A model generated the notes under the pieces. The model was not told the origin of the DNA. It worked only from the letters and a program-made list of their open reading frames with translations, and ran no database searches. The position numbers and the translations under genes were made by a program. Below are positions 1 through 8,246 of a stretch of DNA of 24,216 nucleotides, piece after piece; position 1 is the stretch's first letter; each line of letters opens with the position of its first letter. This DNA is from DASVEG01 sp035540495 (lineage in GTDB: Bacteria > Actinomycetota > Acidimicrobiia > Acidimicrobiales > CADCTF01): contig DATLGL010000054.1 in assembly GCA_035540495.1 (NCBI GenBank), positions 1-24,216 on the forward strand. The letters are read 5' to 3'.

Positions 1-3000
1 GGGCGCGGCGGGGTCGACTTCACGGGGGACGCGGGTCGTGGTGGCGCGGTGCGCGCCGTCGAACTCGGTGGTCGAGCGGTTCCCGTCCGCGTCGGTGGCG
101 GCCACGACGTTGTCGACGCCGTCGTATTCGGTCGCCGTGGCGCACACGTGGAGGCCGCTCAAGAACTGGCCGCTCGTTGTGTCCCTCGGGCAGGTGGCCG
201 GCGCCTCGGCGGAGTTGGCGCTCCGCGACCAGCGTGCACCGGTGGCCCGGTTGGCGGCGTCGTAGGTCCACTGGCGGCGGCGGCCAGTCGGGTCTTGTTC
301 GGTCGTGCGGTTGTCGAAGTCGTCGTAGGTCCACGTCCAGCGGCTGCCGCTCGCGGCGCCGCTTGGCAACGTGCGCGACGTCAGGTTGTCCTCGTTGTCG
401 AAGGTTTGGGTGACGTCGAACGCGGTGCTGGCGGCCTGGTTGCCTCGCGGCGGGCGGGTCGTCCGCCGGTTGCCGTTCTCGTCCAGGGTGTAGCTCGTCA
501 GGTTCCCGTTGGGCCGCGCCGTGTCGCGGATGGCGTCACGGCTCAAGGTCTCATAACGCCACGCGCCGGAGTAGGTGGAGTTGTCGGCGCGGCGCAGCGT
601 CGCGGTGTACGACTTCTCGGCGTAGTTCTGGGACGGCGGGGAGGTGACCCACGGGTCGCTGATGCTGCGTCCCGCGGTGGCGTTGCGGTCCCACGATCGG
701 GCGGGGTGGCCGGCTTCGTCGTAGGCGAACACCACGAACTTGTTGTCCGGGTCGGTGACGGCCTTGAGCCATCCCCCAGCGGAGACGCGTTGGGTGAGGT
801 CGAGGTCGGCGTCGGCGTAGTAGGTGTAGCTGGTGCACTTGAGTCGGCGGCTGTCGTAGACCGGACACCGCTGGTCGGTGGTCGTCCAGGCGGATTCGGT
901 CGTCTCGGCGAGCGCCTTGGCGTTGGTGGTGGTGAGGCGCTGGCCGAACCGGTCGTAGGTGTGCCGAGTGGTGGGCCGCGCGCCGCCGGCGTTGGTGGCG
1001 CGCGACGTCTCGGCGCAGACGACGCCGGTGTTGCGCGGCGCGCCGCCGCACAGGACGTCGTTGGAACCGCCGAGTTGGTTGGGTGCGATCGTCGAGGCGT
1101 TGTCGACGGCGAAGGTGGTGAGGAACTCGGTCCAGTTGGCGCCCGCGTCGTTGCCATTTGGCGAGAGCGTGTTCGTGCGGTCAGCAATCGCGAACAGCAC
1201 CGTCGAGTCGGCGGCGCGTGCGCCCGCGGTGACGGCGCGTGGGGCGGCAATGGTGTCCGCGGCGGTGGCGGTGGTGCCGGTCGTCTGCGGCTGCTGGACG
1301 GCGTAGCCGTGGGTTGTGGTCAGCTGGCGCGTCGCGTTGACGTTGACCGACTGCGAGAGCGGGAGGCCTTCGGCGTTGTAGGTAGTGGTAGTGATCTCGT
1401 CGTCGGCGGGATCACCCGTCTTTGCCCCGCGGACGCGTCGGCAGAGGTTGTTGTCAACCTTGTTGTCTGGTTCGCGGCAGGTGGTGCCGCCTTGACGGTC
1501 CCAGGTGTAGTGGACGGTGCGGAGCGCGACGGTGGCGGTGCCTTCGTCGGTGCGGCCAACCCGCCCGGCGTTGTCGATGGCGGCGAACTGTTGGACATGG
1601 CTGCCCTCGGTGAACCGAGCGGAGTCGGTGCCGTAGTCGACGGCTGTTGCTGACCCGTTGCGGTCGGTGATGGAGCTCACCCGCGAGAGTCCGACGGGCG
1701 GAGTGTTGTAGGCGAAGGAGACGTTCGCGCCCCGAGGGTCTTTGGCTGAGCACAGCAGATTGCCTGGGCAGTTCGTTCCGTCGTAGGTGTAGGAGAGCGT
1801 GGTGTTGTCGGGGTTGACGACGGAGGTCAGCCGCTTGGGTTGGCCTTCGGCGACGGTGAAGATGTAGCGGGTAAGGCGTCCCGCGGGGTCAGTGACGCGG
1901 GTCTCGGTCTCGGCGGGGTAGGTGAAGCGGAAGGCGCGACATGAGGCGGGGAGGGCGTCGCGGGTCGTGGGTGTGCTGCCGCCGGGCAGCGCGCACGAGG
2001 CGGGCTCGAACACGGCGGTGAGCTGCGGGATGAGCCCTGGGACCGTGACCTGGGCTTCGTAGAGGTACCGGAGGGAGACACCGGCGCCGTCGGTCATCTC
2101 ACGGAGCCGACCGGAGGCGTCGAACTCGTAGCGGAGCCGGTCCGGGCGAACGGCGGCGAACCCGACAACCGCTGGCTGGGTCCCGGCCGCCGGCGCGCAT
2201 GTCCCGTCGGCGTTGGTGACCTGCAGGTACCGCCACAGTCCGAGGTGGACGCCGGCGGGAGCGGCGTAGGTCTGGTCCACGCAGATCGTCGTGCCAGCTG
2301 GCGCGGTGAACGACTGGGGCGCGACGGCCGCGTTGAGCGTGGCGAGTGGGATCGGCGACGCGAGACCCTTGGGGCGGAACACGTGGCGCGTGCCATCGCG
2401 GTCGATCATCGTGACCGCGAGCGGGTTCTTCACTGCCGCCGCCACCGCCGGGACGTGCAGGCCCGATGGCGTGACGCCGTCGATGGCGAGGTCGTCGGTT
2501 TGGCCGATATTGAGGATCCAGCCGGCACCGAAGCTGCCCGGCAGCGTCGCGATCGTGGTGTCCTGGCTGTTGTAGGTGCGACGCAGCACGTACGCCAGGC
2601 GCCCGTGGGCTTGCATGGGTTCGCTGTCGGTCTGCTGGACGACGACGTTGCCGTTAGCCGGGTTGAGGTACGCAGTCCCCTGCGGCCCGAGGTCGCGAGT
2701 GACGAAGCTGAACCACGGCTCGCGGCCGAGTCCGGTGTCGCAGAACGACACCGGAACGTTGGCCGCGAAGGTCCCGCCCCCGGAGTCGGTGCCTCCGACC
2801 GTGTTGACCACTTGGTCGCAGTTGCGGTCGCCGCCGACGAGCACGACGGTGTAGGAGATCGACTCGGTCGCGGTGAACGCGGGGATGCCGCGCAACTCGA
2901 GCGCTCGAGAGCCGTCCGGGGCGGCGGCGCCGAGGACGCACTCCAGGCCCACCGGGTTGGCGCTGAACGCGTCGACACAAGGAGTAGTGACGCTGTCGAC

Positions 3001-6000
3001 GGTTACCGCCACGTTCTCGGCGGCGACGGTGGACGGGAGCGTGTCGGTGAAGGTGACCGGCGCGTGCGCAGTCGGGTACCGGTTGGTGAGCGTGACGGTG
3101 TAGACGATCGCGTCGCCCTTGCCGAGCGTGCCCGACTCGAAGGGCACGGCCGACTTGACCGCTGTGAACGCGCTTGGCGTCGTGACCACATTGGAAACGC
3201 CTTCGCTGCTGGCCCCGGCGGCGTTCAGCGCAGCCACGCGGAACTCGTAGCGGCGGCTCGGGAGCAGACCACCGACGTCGGTGCGCGTGCAAGTTGCGCA
3301 GGCGCTGACCTCGACGTTCGCGTACTGGCCGGTATCGGCCAGATAGGCGCGCACGCGATAGCCCGTGATCGGTGAGCCGCCGTTGGAGGAGGGCGGTGTC
3401 CACTCGACCGTCGCCGTGCCGGGCTCAGCCGCGTTCTGCGCGGCGACATTCGTCGGCGCACCCGGAGCTGCTGCGGTCGTCGCGGTGTTGGACTGGCCAA
3501 AGGTTCCAGTGCCGGCCGAGTTCGTCGCGGTCACTCGAACGAAGTAGCTGGTGCCGGCGGGCAGTCCGCTGAAGGTGGTGGTGAAGCACGTGCCGCACTC
3601 GGGGCGGGTTTGACCGGTGCTGGTGCCGTTGGCGTTGAACAACTCGGCCGTGTAGCCGGTAACGCTCGCGCCGCCGTCAGAGGCCGGAGCCGACCATGAG
3701 GCGGTAATCGTGCCGACGCCTCCCGAGGCGTTCACGTTCTGCGGCGCGCCGGGCTTCGCGATCGTGGTGATGTTCGGCGTGAACCCTTCAACGCCTCCGC
3801 CGGCACAGTTCGTGGCGGTGACGCCGAAGCGGTAGCTGGTGCCTTGCGCGAGTCCGGTGACCTGTCCGCTGGTCTGCGGGGCGAGCACAGTGGCCTGCTG
3901 TCCCGTGAACGCGCCCGTGGCCGGGTTGTAAGCGCGGACGGTGTACGAGGTGATCGGGCTGCCGCCGTCCGAGGTCGGCGCGAGCCAGGACACCGACGCC
4001 GAGGTGCCGTCGGGATTAGCGGTAGCCGCGGCGTTGCGCGGCGCGCTGGCGGTCGTGACGATGGTGACAGTGCCTGTGATGGCCTCGCTGCCGTAACCGG
4101 CATTGTTCGACGCCGCGATCCCGAACTTGTAGGACGCACCGCGGGCGAGGCCCGTCATCGTTGTCGAGAACGTCGTGCTGGAGACCGTCTTCTGGATACC
4201 GGCGTAACTTCCGTCGGGGTTCAGGGCCCGAATGCGGTAGCCGGTGATCGACATGCCGCCGTTGTCGGCAGGCGCCGTCCACGACACGGTGGCAGTGGTG
4301 TCGCATCCCGTCACAGTTGCAGCGGGAGAGCCCGGCGTGCCGGGGACGGTCGGGGTCGTGAAGCTCGCCCACGCGGAGAAGCCGCCCCATTGGCCGCCGA
4401 GACCGTCAGCGGCCTGCGCTTGGACGCGCCAGTAGTAGAACGTGCCGTAGCCGAGGGCCCCGGCGGGCACCGATGCTGAACAGGTCCCACCCGAAGCCAC
4501 CTGCGGTGCGGCGAAGCGCGCGTGGCGGAAGTTCTGAGCCGAGTTCCACACCTCGAACCAACAGGTGCCGCTCTCATTGTTGGGGTCGCTGTAGGTCGCG
4601 CTCAAACCAGGCGTCGTGGACCCGACGCGGCTGCCGTTCGGGCTGAGGTTCGCTGGGGCGTTCGGCGGGAGGTCGTAGGTGACCTCGAGGCGGTTCTGTC
4701 CGCCCGTCCCGCGCGTCTCCTCCTCGTCAGAGCGGAACTCGTAGTAGGTGAAATTACCGGCCGTGTTTATGGTGAGGCCGTTGTTGGCCATCGCGCCATG
4801 CGTCCAGTCGTGCACCCACGACGTGATGTCCCGGCTGATCCAACCGGTGCCGGCGCCCGCTACCGAGCCGCCGAAGTGTCCGGGAAAGGTGTTCCAGGTG
4901 ACGGTGCTCGGGTTCCAGCCGCCCGCTGTGCGCCACATGTGGAAGGCGTCGGCTCCGTCGCGGACGTCGAAGTGGCCGTACCAGTAGCCGTACCAAATGT
5001 TCTGCCAATTCGCGAACCCGAGGTCGTAGTAGAGCAGCGAGTAGAACTCGGGCGTGACCTGGCCCGGACGGCGGCCGACCTTGTTCACATACGCGTAGCC
5101 GTTCCACTGCGACGAGCTGTTGTAGTTGCAGCCGGTGCAGCCGCTCGAGATGTAGGCGTCGTGGTCGTAGTAGGCGCCCTCACCAGCGGGGACCCACGGA
5201 TCGACGCGGACCGGATAGACACGAGCCGGATCAGCGAGCCAGTCAGGGTCGACGGTGATCTCGAGCGCTTGGGTGCCTGCGGAGCCGACGAGGCGGACGT
5301 TCGCGAGAGTGTCTGCCGCGGGCCGCGGATTCGAACCTGTGTCGGCGGAGTCGAACGCGACTCCCTGCGGAATCCGCGCGACGACCTCGCCGTCGCGGCC
5401 CGTGAAGACGACGACGCCATCATCGCCCTGGCTGGCCGTGACGCCCCGGAGGTCGAGGTCGAGCCGCCAGCGCGCCTCGTCGGGACGCGCATGAAGAACG
5501 AACTGTTGCTCGACGCCGCCGCCGAGGACGTGGAACTCGACATCTGTCTCGTCGTACGCAAGCGGATAGACGACCCGGTTCTTGATAGCCACGGCGGGGA
5601 CGTCCTTCGCTCCAGGTAGCCCGAAGGCGATGCTCCAGCCGACGCCCCGCAGTGTTGCGCCGCCGCGCGCGGACTTGCCGAACTTCGCCGTGAACGACCC
5701 CGCCTTGTTGCGATACCCGCCGCCCTCGGAGACGAGCGTCGACTCGATCGGGCGCCATGTCCCGTCGAGGGCCCGGTAGTTGACCGGGCTCGTGTACACC
5801 TCGGCGGTGCGCGTCCCGTTCGGGTTCTCCCAGATGTTCGCGGTTGCGCGCCGCTCAACCAAACGCGCCTTCGAGCGGTCGAATCGGAACGTCGGGTCGG
5901 CCGGACGCGGGCGAGCCGCCTCCGGCTCCCGCTCCAGACGCGGCATTGCCGAGGACGCCGACGCTTCCCGCTTCATTGGAGTGGGCAGGTCGACGTCGGC

Positions 6001-6123
6001 CTTCAGCGGCTGCGGCCTGACAGCCGTGGCACTTGCGCGCGCGGGCAGCGCCGCGAGCGTGGTCGCGAGAACGACCACCGACACGAGCACGTACCGCAAA
6101 GACAACACCCGCCTAACAGGCAT
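1..6123 (-). CDS. Secreted giant RHS/YD-repeat protein with fibronectin III domains (C-terminus outside window)
   Basis: Seen: reading down from an ATG at 6123 gives 2041 codons with no stop, running off position 1. A GGGGG ribosome-binding stretch lies 5 nt upstream (6129-6133). Residues 1-32 form a signal peptide (basic start, hydrophobic core, ending ALPARASA). Residues about 75-300 resemble the N-terminal region of actinobacterial wall-associated RHS proteins, and about 308-481 resemble a DNRLRE-type domain rich in Tyr and Trp. Five fibronectin III domains follow (starting near 488, 592, 693, 791 and 885), then a DUF11-like domain (about 988-1120). The RHS core begins near 1151 (NPANGNVVVQQTD), with YD-type repeats such as RYEFDASGRLREMTDGAG (about 1331) and WTYDDFDNRTTEQDPTG (about 1935). 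Known: RHS shells encapsulate a variable C-terminal toxin or effector. Inferred: the shell is cut here before any core end or toxin tip. Secretion, perhaps with wall attachment, is likely; the cargo is unknown. Confidence 0.88.
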   Translation of the reverse strand, partial: MPVRRVLSLRYVLVSVVVLATTLAALPARASATAVRPQPLKADVDLPTPMKREASASSAMPRLEREPEAARPRPADPTFRFDRSKARLVERRATANIWENPNGTRTAEVYTSPVNYRALDGTWRPIESTLVSEGGGYRNKAGSFTAKFGKSARGGATLRGVGWSIAFGLPGAKDVPAVAIKNRVVYPLAYDETDVEFHVLGGGVEQQFVLHARPDEARWRLDLDLRGVTASQGDDGVVVFTGRDGEVVARIPQGVAFDSADTGSNPRPAADTLANVRLVGSAGTQALEITVDPDWLADPARVYPVRVDPWVPAGEGAYYDHDAYISSGCTGCNYNSSSQWNGYAYVNKVGRRPGQVTPEFYSLLYYDLGFANWQNIWYGYWYGHFDVRDGADAFHMWRTAGGWNPSTVTWNTFPGHFGGSVAGAGTGWISRDITSWVHDWTHGAMANNGLTINTAGNFTYYEFRSDEEETRGTGGQNRLEVTYDLPPNAPANLSPNGSRVGSTTPGLSATYSDPNNESGTCWFEVWNSAQNFRHARFAAPQVASGGTCSASVPAGALGYGTFYYWRVQAQAADGLGGQWGGFSAWASFTTPTVPGTPGSPAATVTGCDTTATVSWTAPADNGGMSITGYRIRALNPDGSYAGIQKTVSSTTFSTTMTGLARGASYKFGIAASNNAGYGSEAITGTVTIVTTASAPRNAAATANPDGTSASVSWLAPTSDGGSPITSYTVRAYNPATGAFTGQQATVLAPQTSGQVTGLAQGTSYRFGVTATNCAGGGVEGFTPNITTIAKPGAPQNVNASGGVGTITASWSAPASDGGASVTGYTAELFNANGTSTGQTRPECGTCFTTTFSGLPAGTSYFVRVTATNSAGTGTFGQSNTATTAAAPGAPTNVAAQNAAEPGTATVEWTPPSSNGGSPITGYRVRAYLADTGQYANVEVSACATCTRTDVGGLLPSRRYEFRVAALNAAGASSEGVSNVVTTPSAFTAVKSAVPFESGTLGKGDAIVYTVTLTNRYPTAHAPVTFTDTLPSTVAAENVAVTVDSVTTPCVDAFSANPVGLECVLGAAAPDGSRALELRGIPAFTATESISYTVVLVGGDRNCDQVVNTVGGTDSGGGTFAANVPVSFCDTGLGREPWFSFVTRDLGPQGTAYLNPANGNVVVQQTDSEPMQAHGRLAYVLRRTYNSQDTTIATLPGSFGAGWILNIGQTDDLAIDGVTPSGLHVPAVAAAVKNPLAVTMIDRDGTRHVFRPKGLASPIPLATLNAAVAPQSFTAPAGTTICVDQTYAAPAGVHLGLWRYLQVTNADGTCAPAAGTQPAVVGFAAVRPDRLRYEFDASGRLREMTDGAGVSLRYLYEAQVTVPGLIPQLTAVFEPASCALPGGSTPTTRDALPASCRAFRFTYPAETETRVTDPAGRLTRYIFTVAEGQPKRLTSVVNPDNTTLSYTYDGTNCPGNLLCSAKDPRGANVSFAYNTPPVGLSRVSSITDRNGSATAVDYGTDSARFTEGSHVQQFAAIDNAGRVGRTDEGTATVALRTVHYTWDRQGGTTCREPDNKVDNNLCRRVRGAKTGDPADDEITTTTYNAEGLPLSQSVNVNATRQLTTTHGYAVQQPQTTGTTATAADTIAAPRAVTAGARAADSTVLFAIADRTNTLSPNGNDAGANWTEFLTTFAVDNASTIAPNQLGGSNDVLCGGAPRNTGVVCAETSRATNAGGARPTTRHTYDRFGQRLTTTNAKALAETTESAWTTTDQRCPVYDSRRLKCTSYTYYADADLDLTQRVSAGGWLKAVTDPDNKFVVFAYDEAGHPARSWDRNATAGRSISDPWVTSPPSQNYAEKSYTATLRRADNSTYSGAWRYETLSRDAIRDTARPNGNLTSYTLDENGNRRTTRPPRGNQAASTAFDVTQTFDNEDNLTSRTLPSGAASGSRWTWTYDDFDNRTTEQDPTGRRRQWTYDAANRATGARWSRSANSAEAPATCPRDTTSGQFLSGLHVCATATEYDGVDNVVAATDADGNRSTTEFDGAHRATTTRVPREVDPAAP

Positions 6124-6143
6124 GCAAACCCCCAGGTGCCCAC

Positions 6144-6159
6144 CCGAGCCCGCGCTCGG
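6144..6159. promoter_or_regulatory. Hairpin/palindrome in divergent spacer
   Basis: CCGAGC-CCGC-GCTCGG is a perfect 6-bp inverted repeat with a 4-nt loop, in the spacer between the divergent RHS and beta-propeller genes. It has no T-run, so it is unlikely to be an intrinsic terminator. It could be an operator or a leader structure. Confidence 0.35.
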
Positions 6160-6160
6160 C

Positions 6161-6199
6161 GACCCGACCTGCATCGTCCGGATCAGGGCATGTCGGGTC
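6161..6199. promoter_or_regulatory. 8-bp inverted repeat next to the beta-propeller gene start
   Basis: GACCCGAC (6161-6168) and GTCGGGTC (6192-6199) are perfect complements separated by 23 nt. The right arm ends one base before the ATG at 6201. It could be a repressor site, or in RNA a stem hiding the translation start. Confidence 0.35.
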
Positions 6200-6200
6200 A

Positions 6201-7628
6201 ATGTCACTGAATGACGATTCGGGACGCTCGTTCGGTCTAGTCCGCGCTCCGTCGCCGAACGCGCCTTCCGCAGCGGGCCGTCAGGTGCGTACCCTTCGGC
6301 TTGTGGTTCGGCGGGTTCTCGCGATGTCGTGCTCGGCGCTGTTCGCCGCCGGAGTCGCGGCCGCGTTCGCGCACGAACCTCAGCACACCGTCGTCGTGCG
6401 GGTCGCTGGCGCGGGAGTCGCACCAAGCCTCGGCGACGACGTGTCGTCCGCCACGATCCCGGTCCCAGTCGTCTCGCCGCCCACAGCGGCCGTCGCCGTC
6501 GCGCCTCCTTCGTCGGCAGCCCCGCCGACTCGACGTGCACCTTCCCCGCGCTCCGCGCCAACCGACATGCGGCCGCCAACGTCACCCACCGCTCCCCCGA
6601 CGACGTTGCCAGCGGTGACGACCGTGGCGCCCGCGCCGACGCGGCGGCAAAGCCAGCGCTGCGAGTCCGCGGCCCGTCGAGAGCCGGTGCCGGCCCGCAT
6701 CGAAACGCCAGGCAGCTACACCGCCGACGGGACCAGCCTCACGAAGCTCGCTTCGAGCGTCGATCCCGGAGCGTGGTCACCGGACCGGCGGCTCTTCGCG
6801 TTCAAGGTGGCCATCGACGAACGGTTGGTCGAGATCTGTGCGGTGGACGTGTCTGCAGGCCGCGTGGTCAGCGCCGGGAACGAGTTGCAGGCTGGCGCAC
6901 CCTATGCCCCAGGGGCGACGCAGCTGTGGAGCGATACCGGCCGGCTGATGATGAACCATTGGGGAACCGAAGTCGACCTCGTCGAAGTGGACCCCGAGAC
7001 CGGCGGCCGAACGAAGGTCGCTGAAGGTGGGATGTTCGACGTGTCGCCCGACGGGCGAAGACTGGTGACGCCCTCCGGTTCCGCCGACGATCCTTCGCTG
7101 TCGATCGTCGACCTCCACCGGCGTGCCACACGGGCCGTGATGCTGCCGCGCCGCCCGTCGCCTCCAACGGCGCCCCGGTGGATCACTGCCGACAAGGTCG
7201 CCTATCACTCACGCGGCCTCTTCACGCTTGACTTGAGCACGGGAGAGCACGCAGCCGTCGTCGAGGAGGCGGACAACGCCGCCATCGGCACGTTCGCCTT
7301 CAGCCGGGACGGACTGGCCGTCGCCTGGTCGTTGACGGGCGCTACGGCATCTGCCGACCACGGCCTGTACATCCGCCGCGCGGCCGGCCCCGTCACGAAG
7401 ATCGCGAGTCCCGCGAATCCGCTCGCCTGGAGCGCCGATGCGACTGCCCTCCTCACAACGAGCTGTGACGACCGCTCTTGTCGCCTCGACGTCATCGACT
7501 TCAATAACCAGCAGTCTGCGTTGATCGCGCAAACCTCGACGAACGAATTGCGGTTCCTGTCGCGGTCGGGATGGACCCCCGACGGGGTGATCGAGTTCGG
7601 CGTGATGGCCTTTCCGATGGCTCGCTGA
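6201..7628 (+). CDS. Membrane-anchored TolB/WD40-like beta-propeller protein
   Basis: 475 residues from the ATG at 6201. An in-frame GTG near 6283 is an alternative start just before the membrane segment. Residues about 30-57 hold basic residues followed by an Ala-rich hydrophobic helix (signal anchor). Residues about 75-165 form a Pro/Ala/Thr-rich linker. The rest has repeated strand motifs typical of TolB-like propellers: WSPDRRLFAF, VSPDGRRLV, FSRDGLAVAW, LAWSADATAL and WTPDGVIEF, roughly six or seven blades. Known: such propellers are binding scaffolds, not enzymes. It is divergent from the RHS gene and shares its 77-bp spacer, so the two may be co-regulated. No catalytic motif is visible and no specific partner can be named. 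Confidence 0.75.
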   Translation: MSLNDDSGRSFGLVRAPSPNAPSAAGRQVRTLRLVVRRVLAMSCSALFAAGVAAAFAHEPQHTVVVRVAGAGVAPSLGDDVSSATIPVPVVSPPTAAVAVAPPSSAAPPTRRAPSPRSAPTDMRPPTSPTAPPTTLPAVTTVAPAPTRRQSQRCESAARREPVPARIETPGSYTADGTSLTKLASSVDPGAWSPDRRLFAFKVAIDERLVEICAVDVSAGRVVSAGNELQAGAPYAPGATQLWSDTGRLMMNHWGTEVDLVEVDPETGGRTKVAEGGMFDVSPDGRRLVTPSGSADDPSLSIVDLHRRATRAVMLPRRPSPPTAPRWITADKVAYHSRGLFTLDLSTGEHAAVVEEADNAAIGTFAFSRDGLAVAWSLTGATASADHGLYIRRAAGPVTKIASPANPLAWSADATALLTTSCDDRSCRLDVIDFNNQQSALIAQTSTNELRFLSRSGWTPDGVIEFGVMAFPMAR

Positions 7629-7658
7629 GGTGTGTGCCGGACACGACCGAGGACGCGG

Positions 7659-8246
7659 TCATGCAGGCGCGATGACCTGCACCGGCGGCCGGAGCAGCAC
7701 CTCCCAGAGTGGTTCACGTGGGCTGAGCTGGAGTGGTAGGTCGGCGGTGGATGCTTGCCGCCAGTAGGAGGTCGCCGCGTGGGACACCTCGAGTGCGGAG
7801 CCTCTCAGCGTCAGCCACCGCAGGTCTGCCCTGAACCCGACGTGGTCAGTCTGCAGCCTCCAGATGGTGCCGCTCCCGCCGCAAAATTCTGATTGGAACC
7901 GCCGGGTGCTGGTGAGAGTTTCGAACGCAAAGAGGCTTGGAAACGGGACGGAGCTGCCGGCGTGACTGCCCGGCGCGTGTACTCCCACAGCAACTCGATG
8001 TTCGGAGCGACGGCGAGCCCCGCCACGTCTGGACGCAAGAGGTAGCGCTCCCCATGGCGAGACACGCCGTGGGGGAATAGCTCATCGACGTGTGCTTGCA
8101 ACTCGGGCGGGTTGATGTCGGACCACCGATGCAGCCCGACTGTGCCGGGACGAAGTGAGCCGAGGCGGTCGACGGTGAACCGCTCCAAAGGAACGCTCCC
8201 GGTTGCCGTGATGCAGTAGTCACTGGCGGCGACCGTAATGGGTCAC
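7659..8246 (-). pseudogene. Frameshifted DUF2441-like gene downstream of the relaxase
   Basis: Two frames form one protein. From just after the relaxase stop (8243-8245) one frame reads DYCITATGSVPLERFTVDRL, then HGVSRHGERYLL, then IELLWEYTRR and PSRFQ. The adjacent frame continues SLFAFETLTSTRRF, TIWRLQ and SYWRQ, and stops at 7659. The switch is near 7937, where re-reading one base joins PSRFQ to SLFAFETL, so a one-base deletion is the simplest explanation. The joined pattern (aromatic-x-Ile start, PSR followed by an aromatic helix, later YW, then a hydrophobic tail) resembles small DUF2441-type proteins; this is recalled, not searched. No ATG, GTG or TTG lies in frame upstream of the conserved start. 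A GTG overlapping the relaxase stop (8244-8246) is out of frame, and TTG at 8188 is the first in-frame option. A sequencing error is possible. Confidence 0.6.

Noticed and set aside
49..1653. Long plus-strand open frame (534 codons)
   Set aside because: Its translation is a low-complexity Val/Gly/Arg text. It mirrors the minus-strand RHS gene and has no domain pattern.
5326..5340. tRNA T-arm-like GGTTCGAATCC on the minus strand
   Set aside because: It lies inside the uninterrupted RHS reading frame (Gly-Ser-Asn-Pro codons), with no acceptor, D or anticodon stems around it.
7645..7681. Two small inverted repeats (GACCG/CGGTC; TGCAGG/CCTGCA) as a bidirectional terminator
   Set aside because: The stems are only 5-6 bp, there is no T-run on either strand, and the second lies within the 3' coding part of the DUF2441-like gene.
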